NCBI GenBank assembly: GCA_018398765.1
Contig: JAHBMJ010003470.1
Location: 1 to 10,584, forward strand
Direction: 5' to 3'
Length of the DNA stretch: 10,584 nt
Source of the DNA: Chromera velia
Taxonomy: Eukaryota > Sar > Chromeraceae
Part shown: one piece after another, positions 1-6,955 of the stretch
Layout: each line of letters starts with the position of its first letter
Numbering within the stretch: position 1 is the stretch's first letter
Notes under the pieces: model-generated
What the model saw: the letters and a program-made list of their open reading frames with translations, nothing else
Databases searched by the model: none
Told to the model about the DNA's origin: nothing
Made by a program: the position numbers and the translations under genes

Positions 1-69
1 GAACATTGCCGCGACCTGATCCCCGAAGTCTGCATTGACGTCTACCTGCTGAGGAGAGAAGAGAACCAT
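1..69 (-). CDS. Possible 5' end of an unknown gene (partial, runs off left edge)
   Basis: Reading leftward from an ATG at 69-67, 23 codons stay open to the window edge and encode MVLFSPQQVDVNADFGDQVA and a few more residues. The ATG context is strong: A at -3 and G at +4 (AACAATGG). I recognise no family from so little sequence. A GC island with TGCATG-type elements lies about 510-580 bp upstream, resembling the arrangement upstream of the GlyRS gene, which mildly supports a gene start here. Two alternatives exist. A pyrimidine-rich tract ending in CTCAG at about 54-46 could be a splice acceptor, so the coding part might begin after it. The plus strand is also open from 1 to a TGA at 73-75 and could be the tail of a gene entering from the left. 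The call is tentative. Confidence 0.33.
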   Translation of the reverse strand, partial: MVLFSPQQVDVNADFGDQVAAMF

Positions 70-353
70 TGTTGAGTTTAGATAGTCTGAGAAATCGAAG
101 GACGGAAACGTTCAAGCTTGCACACGCACCACACACCTCAACGCAGATGTAGTTCGTTTTCAAAGAAGAAGACAACGAATGGAACAAAGACCCCCCTTCC
201 TTGTCACCATCTGATGAATCCCTAGCTCACCTAAGCTCAGAGATCCACGCTTGTACATATACTTGTAAGTCTGGTCTTCCGAGAATGGTCTCGAGTTCAC
301 AGATCTCTCTAGTCCGGACCTCGATACACACTCTCTATCTGTATTTCTAATTC

Positions 354-374
354 TCGGTCGATCGGTCGATCGAT
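354..374. repeat. Short CGGTCGAT-type tandem repeat
   Basis: The units CGGTCGAT, CGGTCGAT and CGATC follow one another without spacers. The tract is GATC-rich and partly self-complementary. It lies in the presumed upstream region of the left-edge minus-strand gene. No function is evident. Confidence 0.6.
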
Positions 375-656
375 CTCTCACGTGCACGTCTGCTCTGTCT
401 GTATCTGTTGTATTTCATATAATACACTTGTCTGTATGTCCCGTATATGACATGCTCTTTGCTTTTCTGTCCACTCACATTCAGTCTCTTTCAGTTCTGC
501 ACTTTTTGTATGCATGTTCACGTGTATATTGCAATTTCCCACATGCAACGCTTCATGCATGTATTGCTGACATGTACAATTCGCTCGACGGCGCTCGATG
601 GCATGCGCGGATCGATTTAGACTGGTATGATGCTGCGCGCGCCGCGCCTCTTCTCT

Positions 657-694
657 CTGACCCTTAATACCTCCTCCCTGACCCTTAATACCTC
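657..694. repeat. 21-bp tandem duplication
   Basis: A 17-nt block (CTGACCCTTAATACCTC) occurs at 657-673 and again, identical, at 678-694, giving a period of 21 bp. It abuts the GC-rich island at about 580-650. It could be a recent slippage duplication or a paired protein-binding site. Confidence 0.85.
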
Positions 695-962
695 ATCACC
701 AAGCTATTTTCTATCATCAAATTCAACTCTTATACAGTACTGAGTGCTTCTAAGAGTGCTCGTTGGTTTTTTGTTTTAATTTGGATAGTTTTGTACGTAG
801 TCACATGCATTACTAGATAATACATATGCATTAATCAATAAATTTTATTGGGAATTCTCATCCAATACTGTAACCAAGCATTGGCCCTGCAACATTGCAT
901 ACGTGTGGCACAAAGCGTTTAGGTCTCTCTAGTTTAGGATTTTTTTCTATATTAATTTGACT

Positions 963-964
<2 letters not shown>

Positions 965-993
<29 letters not shown>
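965..993. repeat. (AT)n microsatellite
   Basis: An uninterrupted alternating AT tract of about 14 units in AT-rich intergenic DNA. It is probably length-polymorphic and carries no coding signal. Confidence 0.95.
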
Positions 994-994
<1 letters not shown>

Positions 995-1824
995 CTTCAA
1001 TATGGAAAACAGTTCAAAACACATCCTACTGTAACACTTTTGAATCCTGTTTCACATACATATTCTAGTACTTGTACATACTACTTGAAAAGGTTATCCC
1101 GGATTTTAATGTAAATTCAATTTCAAATCCAATTTAATATTGAATTTTTTAAAACCTCCATGCATTTTGCTTCTGTTGCCCTCTCTAAATCAACTAATCA
1201 CAGTCTGATGCATGGTCACTCAATTGATGGGTGCTCACTGTCTTCCTTGGTTTCTATCGAGAGAACGAAACAAGAACTCAAGAAAACCTTTCCTACCTGC
1301 ACTGAACATTCCTACCTGAACAGACACCACGCAGACTAAAATGGCCTAAAGAAACGTCACAATATGTCACAAGCGAAAACACAGATGCAGGAGCAGTGCA
1401 CAGCAAAGTTGCATTTCATACAGTTCAAGTGAAACAGATCGTACTTCCAAATAAGTGACGGAACCACTGAGGGAAGCGAACAAAAGCACAACTTCCCCAG
1501 TGTTGTGAGAAGATCCCACGAAATGTATGCGGGCAACACATATTCCTCCCAAGTTGCATTTTTCCTCATAACACAACACTTTCCCCTTCAAAGTCGAAAA
1601 AAGAAAACGAACAAAACACGAAAGCATACCAATCCTTGGCACCCCCTCACCGCAATCCAATGAAGTTCGACACCAAAACAGACCGCTCGAATCACACGAA
1701 TACTGAATCACACAATGCACCCAAAATATCCACGTCCACAGAGTCCTTCTGAGTACTCCCAGTCAAAGGTGGAAAGGGACAAGAAGGAACCTCGCTCTCA
1801 CAAAAAAAGGGCAAAGAGCCATGA

Positions 1825-1902
1825 TCAGAGTCGTCTTGCCAATCGTAGTGTAACCACAGCCATGAAAGCAACAGCCGCTGTCATCGCACACACTGAGCTC
1901 CG
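1825..1902 (-). other. Hydrophobic, arginine-capped C-terminal tail of GlyRS
   Basis: The last coding stretch, after the YPKF motif that normally lies near the GlyRS C-terminus, continues for 45 residues. It ends in a hydrophobic run of about 16 residues ([16 protein letters not shown], roughly 677-692) followed by RLARRL. This has the shape of a short tail-anchor membrane segment with basic flank. No homologue with such a tail is known to me. An unrecognised intron in the last exon would change the tail, so the feature depends on the gene model. Confidence 0.45.
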
Positions 1903-4900
1903 ATGGTCGAGGACGAGACCAAGCGCCTCCCTTATCCTGCGCCCCACTGGCTGACGAGTGCGAAACTTCGGGTATTTCTTCAGAACGGCTTCCCAAGAGA
2001 GACTCCGACTGCACAGCCTGGCCACAACAGACGGCACATCAGCCATCGGAAGTCGGACTTGCTCGCTGCTGTCTCTCTCTCTCAGAGTGACTCTGAGATC
2101 TCTCTTCGTCTCAAGATCGATCGTTACAGCGAAGGGGACACCAATTGCGTCGAAGCGGGCATACCTGCATTTACGCAAAAACGGAATGAATGTGCATAGA
2201 AACATTGTCCATGAACTCCATTGCCCACTTACTTACTCTCACGAAGTGCAGGCGGGGACTGAGAATCAATCTGTACTCCTTGGGATGTATTAGCGACCAT
2301 CATCCCTTCCCACTCAGATGCGAACATAGTAAAGAGAAAACAGAAAGAGAAGGCACCGCAAAAAAGCTGGCAGACACAGACAAGATAAGAGAGGTGACTT
2401 CACTTCCTGAACTGCAATTAAGTAAAAAAGGGTGTTGCCGGCCCCCTCAAATGCTCCCTCATTCACGCTCACGCTCATAATACAAAATGGATCAGAATTT
2501 GTATAATTTCACAAACACACAGCCCACCAACCTTCTCCCGATGTACGCGCTGGAGGAATCGACAAGTGTCGAGAGGCCCAGAGCAGAAAGTGCCGAGTGC
2601 ACTTCAGTCACGAAGTGTCGAAATTCCTCTTGGTGGGAGATGAGCACAATGGCAACTTTGAATGGTGCGAGGTGTGGAGGGAAGGAGAAGTAGCGTCGTT
2701 CGTTCTCGTCGGAGTCCGTGCGTTTCCCGTCGGCACGGGCCCTGCAGACAGCGAGGGATCGATCGACTATGAATGCAGTGACAGAAAAGAAAAGCTGTTC
2801 ATATGAGGAACAATAGAGATCGATGGAGATGATACCCGTCTCCACTTTCTGCAGTTTCTCATTCCCCTCAGTACTGTCCTTCTTTGGACTAGTTAGCCAG
2901 CTGGCATGGTCAGGAGGATTGCAAGAGAAAGTGGTGGGGAAGGTTCGGTTTCTATAAGGAGAAGAAGAACCGAGTCGCCTTTCTTTGTCGAGCATTGATC
3001 TTTTTCATCAATAAGTAGCGACCTGAAGGAGTCAATGTTGAAGGTGTGTTCCCATATTGCGTAGAGAATTCTGCCCAACCCGAAAGACGGTTCGATGACA
3101 GAAGGCACAAAGCTCTCTTCAGTCACTTTTCTCTCAGCCGACTCAAAAGACACAAACTCTCTCTTGATTGCGTAAGTTTCCCCTGTTGAAAGCTGCAAGA
3201 AGCGCAAGAGACACGTTTCAAGTATACAAAGACAAGCCTACCACTAAGGTGAGCAGAGAGCGAGGGTCCGATAACAATAATCGTTGTGAACAAAGGCAAA
3301 GAGGGACAGAGATAATTTTTTAAAAGCGCACGCATAAAGAGACCAAGTGGGGGATGGAGAGAAGAGTGGGAGAGTATGACAGACAGAGAGAGCAGGTGGG
3401 AGAGGGACAGGAAGGCAGTCAGAGAGACGCAGACGCAGACAGAGACAGAGAATGTCGTCTTGACTTCCTCAATTTTACTGTGCTGCAATCTTAAAGAAGA
3501 AGCAGGAACCATTTCAACATAAAGAAACAACACAAAAGACAGAGCAGAAAAGTCCCCTTTCTTCCTTACCTTCAAGTTGAAAAGCCCGGTAGAGGCAAGA
3601 GTCTTTTCTGCGTCCAGTTTGTCGTTGTCTGACATGTCCTCAAGCCCTTTCAGGACTTTTTCTGCCTCCTGCTTGAAGGCGGGCCCGATCTGAAAGACCA
3701 CCCACCCACACACACACACACGCGATTTCCTGCTTGTGATCAAACTCAAGATCACATTCACTGGCCTCAAACTCCCCAAACCCATCCATTCGCAGGTCAG
3801 AAAGCAGTGGAAGTCACCCGAGAGTCACTCATGCCCCACACGGACATGCTAAGGGCATGTACATCTCTCCTTTGGACGCCAATGCACCGTCTGAAAGAGT
3901 GTACCCACCTTCTTCTTGTCCACCGACACCTTCACAAAGTCGACAATTCGAGGTTTCTCGAGCCTTCTGTGAGCAACCAACTCCGTGTTCGAGGCCCTTG
4001 TATGGGCTGAGAGGTCGTAGGCCGACCTGCATGAGCGCAACCATCCGTCCATGCAGCAGCTGTGTTTCCACCCCAATGCGCCCCCCTCCCTCGCTTATCA
4101 ATCCATCTGTCTTTCGATCTAGCTACAGAGCAATCCATCCGCCGATCTATGTACCCAATCATACCCTTATTTCCATTCATCCATCCATCCATCCATCCAT
4201 CCATCTGTGCATGCATTGAAACATCATTTTCTCTATAATCACTCATACTAAGAAAGTTAACGAAAAGTGGACTGAATGTTAAGAGAACGGTGCGGGGAAA
4301 TGGAGGAGAGAGAAAATGCGGGGATCTCAGAGAGAGATTGAAAGAGACACAAAGAGAAGAGCTCAGACTCACTCACTCACCTGTCTGCATGCCCAACGCA
4401 CTCCACCCAACCAAAAGACGTCTCGATTTCTGCATCCCAGCAGTCCGTTGCGTAATGCGCCATCTCACGTTCCAGATGTTGTCTGAACCGCAGCCCCTCT
4501 GGGCGAATACCGGCACCAGTCAGAAAAAGAAACGTTCGTGCAAGGAAGTATGCCAATGTCTCGTTGTCAATCACCTGCAAACACATACAGAAAGCCACAC
4601 TCAAATGTGCACCCATACAAAAGAAAGACAGAAGTCACAAAAGCCCTCTGACTCTCCTTTTCTTTTCCTTTCGTCCTCCCGTCCTATGATCCCTCCCCCC
4701 TTCCCTCTCTCTGTTTGTTCGCTTTTATTTTTCTATGGCTTTTCTTTTCTTTGTTCCTTCCTGCTTGCATTCTTTGGTTCCACATATCAATACCGAGTCA
4801 CCGTGACGTTCTCCTTCTCTTGTCATCTCTTCTCTGGTCTCCGTCCTTCCCTCCATCTCCCCCTGAATATCTGATCTCGGTCTTGCACCCTCTTTCACTC

Positions 4901-6214
4901 ACTTCATTCTCACTGACACACCACCGCAGCCCACCTTTCTCCTGACGGCTTCGTCTAGCGACAAGTCGTGCACCACACTCACACCCCTCCTCCATCTGCG
5001 TCTCCCTAGGCGAGAGTGGTAAGCAGAGGTCCTTGACCTCTGTGAACCTGGGGTGGAATTTGTCGATCGGGTCAACGAAGTGTTCGATCTCCGCCATCTG
5101 GAACTCCCGTACCTGCAGTGCAGCGCTTGATCAACATGACAAGCAATCAAATGAAGGGCATTCAACGCACTGCATTGATCTCGCGAAGCAACTTTTTTCT
5201 CTGGTGGCAAAGTTTTGGTCAAAAGCAGAAAGCAGGCGGCCCAACCAAATTTTCTATCGAATCTGCCGTTCTGTTGGTTTCCTGCTTTCTTTTTTCCTCC
5301 CCGCCCCATTCTGTCTATGAGTCGCCTTGGCCCCCTCTTTGAGCCTGCCCATGCAACACTCATTTTTACGGAACTCCCAGTTTTGAAGAAAAAAGACTTT
5401 CGAAAGAAAGGCATTCCACATCCCCAAAACCAACAGACCAACTCACCCGGAGAAGCCCCTGACGTGGTGCGATTTCATTCCGAAACCCGAGCCCAATTTG
5501 TGCGACTGCAAAGGGAATCTTCCCGTTATTGTACTCAAGCAGCCTTCTGAAGTTCACGAAAATCCCCTGAGCAGTCTCCGGTCGAAGGTACCCGACTGCA
5601 TTCCCCTGAGGCCCTATGGAAGTCTTGAACATCAAATTGAAGGGAACAGGAAACGACAAAGCTGCCCCCGAGGATGGGGCCCTGATGTCTAAGTGGGTGA
5701 TCTGATCATGAATCTCTTGTGCAGTCATGGCGTCAGCCTGGATCGCCACTCTCCGAAGGGACTTTTTCTCCTCTTCGTCAGTGCTCTCCTTTAGCCGAGC
5801 CTCGAGCGCCTCCTCAAGCAGTTTATCTGCCCTAAAGCATCGCCCGTTCGTCTCGTCCTTCACCATCAGGTCAGAGAAGCGCTCCACGTGCCCGGAAGCT
5901 TCCAACACTCTCTCTGGTGTCAAACACGTCCCCCCTAACTCCAGCATACCCTCGTGAAGGATAAAGTGCCGTCTCCAATACGCCTCTAGCTGTGCCTTCA
6001 TGGCACACCCAGGAGGCCCCAAATCAAACAGACCCGCAACCCCCCCGTAGATTTCAAAGGCAGGGGCAACAAAAAACTTCCCCTTTAGCACATTCTCCAG
6101 CTCTTTTTTCCACCTCTTTCTCAAATAAGGAGGTTTCGAGTCTTCCACGTCAGCACGGAGGCTCGCAGCCGTCTCCTCAAGTTCGCCCGCTGCTTCAGGC
6201 CTGATGCTCGACAT
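1825..6214 (-). CDS. GARS: Glycyl-tRNA synthetase, eukaryotic alpha2 type, 8 exons
   Basis: This enzyme attaches glycine to tRNA-Gly with ATP. Exons (minus, high to low): 6214-5447, 5112-4935, 4574-4381, 4026-3909, 3689-3570, 3192-3023, 2741-2532, 2164-1825. Every intron is GT-AG and all phases agree, except for one surplus base in exon 2. The product is 698 residues, close to the usual size for cytosolic GlyRS. Visible landmarks are the N-terminal catalytic block with [14 protein letters not shown] (about 56-69), the class II motif 2 region [17 protein letters not shown] (about 244-260), [15 protein letters not shown] and DCWDAEI (about 344-365), motif 3 EPSFGLGR (about 493-500), and an anticodon-binding domain with [26 protein letters not shown] (about 577-602). 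There is no N-terminal WHEP domain. The start is the first in-frame ATG; a stop lies upstream at 6313-6311 with no ATG between. Odd points are the frame break near 4984-4987, a hydrophobic C-terminus, and a basic in-frame leader lacking ATG. The enzyme assignment is firm; exact ends are inferred. Confidence 0.95.
3353..3452. repeat. Purine-rich (GA/CAGA) low-complexity tract in GlyRS intron 5
   Basis: The plus strand is dominated by GAGA, CAGA and GACGCAGAC units, so the transcript strand is almost pure pyrimidine. It lies inside the 377-nt intron between the exons ending at 3570 and starting at 3192. This fits the pyrimidine bias of the other introns here. Confidence 0.75.
3707..3721. repeat. 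(CA)n microsatellite in GlyRS intron 4
   Basis: A short uninterrupted CA run lies just upstream, on the transcript strand, of the acceptor for the exon starting at 3689. No function is evident. Confidence 0.85.
4177..4205. repeat. (ATCC)n tetranucleotide repeat in GlyRS intron 3
   Basis: About seven consecutive CATC/ATCC units lie within the 354-nt intron between exons ending at 4381 and starting at 4026. A TGCATGCA element follows directly at 4208-4215. Confidence 0.9.
4984..4987 (-). other. Frame break (+1) in GlyRS exon 2 at a four-G run
   Basis: Upstream of this point the conserved frame reads AEIEHFVDP through PRETQMEEG. Downstream the homologous text ([16 protein letters not shown], matching the family's LGDAV-type segment) is one base out of register. 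Exon 2 is 178 nt between two phase-0 boundaries, so one base is surplus. The likely site is the G-run (CCCC on the plus strand). The upstream frame also stays open past the break, but its residues no longer resemble GlyRS. A sequencing or assembly error is the simplest cause. A 28-nt micro-intron (GTGAGT to CTAG) would also restore frame but would delete conserved-looking residues. Confidence 0.75.
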
Positions 6215-6283
6215 GATTCTCGTCCGGTTCGCACGTAAGAAGGCCTTTCCCTCTCTCGTCCTGATCAATGGTAGCGAGTGCAA
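6215..6283 (-). other. In-frame basic leader upstream of the GlyRS ATG, headed by TTG
   Basis: Between the in-frame stop at 6313-6311 and the ATG at 6214, the frame is open. From a TTG at 6283 it encodes 22 further residues with five Arg, one Lys, one Glu and no Asp, a composition typical of mitochondrial presequences. Yeast GRS1 makes its mitochondrial GlyRS from an upstream in-frame UUG, so an analogous non-AUG start is conceivable. The TTG context is weak (C at -3), and the segment may simply be 5' UTR. Confidence 0.25.
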
Positions 6284-6567
6284 TCGAGCGGCGGCGCCGT
6301 GAAGTGGTTTCTATTCCTTGCCTCAACGGGAACTTTCAAGTTCGATTAGGAGACTTGCCGTCTCCTTGCCCGTCTATCCAGACTCGATCTCCTCCTCGAG
6401 TGCATCATTTCAGTTTCAACTGCTCTCCCTACAGAAATACGTTACAGAGCAAGCAATCAATCTATCAACTGAGTGATGGACAGCTCTCTCAGTGTGGCGG
6501 CGATCGCGAAATTCGGAATTTAGACCGCGCACTTTTTTTCATCTACAGTCCGATTTGCTTCGACGCG

Positions 6568-6574
6568 TGCATGC
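6568..6574. promoter_or_regulatory. TGCATGC element 1
   Basis: Exact TGCATGC inside the GC-rich core of the divergent region. In apicomplexans this core is recognised by ApiAP2-type factors. Its use here is inferred, and the surrounding CG repeats raise its chance frequency. Confidence 0.35.
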
Positions 6575-6650
6575 GCGCGCGCGGCGAGCCCCCGCGATCC
6601 CCTGCGCGCGGGTGTGGGCCGGGCGGGCCGGGGTCCACTCGCCGTATATA

Positions 6651-6657
6651 TGCATGC
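6651..6657. promoter_or_regulatory. TGCATGC element 2, fused to a TATATA run
   Basis: Exact TGCATGC immediately following TATATA at 6645-6650. The compact arrangement could mark a core promoter for the plus-strand gene, whose ATG is 300 bp downstream. Confidence 0.35.
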
Positions 6658-6741
6658 CTGCAGCCGCAGCGTACGCGTAGCGCCGCGCGTGCACATGCTC
6701 CTCAATGATGCACTTTGACTGACCTTGATCATGCATCAAAT

Positions 6742-6749
6742 TGCATGCA
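6742..6749. promoter_or_regulatory. TGCATGCA element 3
   Basis: An eight-base palindrome, with a further ATGCAT twelve bases to its left (6731-6736). It lies outside the GC-rich core, so base composition alone explains it less well. Confidence 0.35.
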
Positions 6750-6955
6750 TTCAAAAGAACGAAAAATTAAACCAAACACACACGAGGGAAAATTGAACCG
6801 TTCAAACATTTCAGAGTGTCACCATTGCGAGCTTAAGAGGAAGTGTTTCATCATGCACGGTGGACGGGCTTGTTTGAAAGTTGACAGTCGAACTGTGCAG
6901 GGTCTTGTGATCCCAGACACCAACGCGCTCTCTTTTCCTCTTCCGGTTTTCGGAA

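Larger units (their letters stand above)
70..1824. other. Intergenic region without a convincing gene
   Basis: This stretch separates the stop of the GlyRS gene (1825) from the putative gene start at 69. Only short ORFs occur, with no recognisable motifs and biased, low-complexity composition. The longest is a minus-strand 117-codon frame at 1367-1720 directly downstream of the GlyRS stop, most simply 3' UTR or spacer. The part nearest 70-660 is pyrimidine-rich on the plus strand and contains a short GC-rich island (about 580-650), presumably promoter or 5' UTR of the left-edge gene. The part from about 700 to 1200 is AT-rich and includes an (AT)n tract. No clear AATAAA is found close behind the GlyRS stop; the nearest minus-strand AATAAA lies near 843, almost 1 kb away. 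Confidence 0.6.
6215..6955. promoter_or_regulatory. Divergent upstream region shared by GlyRS (-) and the tandem-domain gene (+)
   Basis: These 741 bp separate two start codons pointing away from each other, so both promoters must lie here. The core at about 6556-6700 is very GC-rich (alternating CG runs and GGGCGGGCCGGGG). It contains TATATATGCATGC (6645-6657), a possible TATA-like site pointing to the plus-strand gene. TGCATGC occurs at 6568-6574, 6651-6657 and 6742-6748. No ORF here has recognisable motifs. That these elements drive transcription is inference from position and from the known use of TGCATGC-type motifs in apicomplexan promoters. Confidence 0.6.

Noticed and set aside
1367-1720. 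Minus-strand 117-codon ORF just downstream of the GlyRS stop
   Set aside because: It is Cys/Leu-rich without a recognisable motif. A second frame over the same bases is equally open, and position suggests 3' UTR or spacer. There is no splice evidence tying it to GlyRS.
3123-3785. Minus-strand 220-codon ORF
   Set aside because: It is GlyRS exon 5 read through into introns 4 and 5; the residues outside 3570-3689 are low-complexity Ser/Leu/Val from a pyrimidine-rich intron.
4290-4874. Plus-strand 194-codon ORF
   Set aside because: It runs antisense to GlyRS exon 3 and introns. Its composition (Ser/Phe/Pro runs) reflects intronic pyrimidine tracts.
4949-4976. 28-nt micro-intron in GlyRS exon 2
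   Set aside because: GTGAGT and CTAG ends fit and frame is restored. But it would be roughly ten times shorter than the other introns of this gene and would remove residues resembling the family's conserved LGDAV-type segment. A one-base indel explains the data better.
6340-6360. Possible tRNA T-loop (GTTCGATTAG)
   Set aside because: No matching acceptor stem, D-arm or anticodon arm could be found around it on either strand.
6268-6754. Overlapping ORFs on both strands in the GC-rich core
   Set aside because: Their Arg/Ala/Pro/Cys-rich translations in several frames follow from GC-rich repeats lacking stop codons; no start context or motif supports them.
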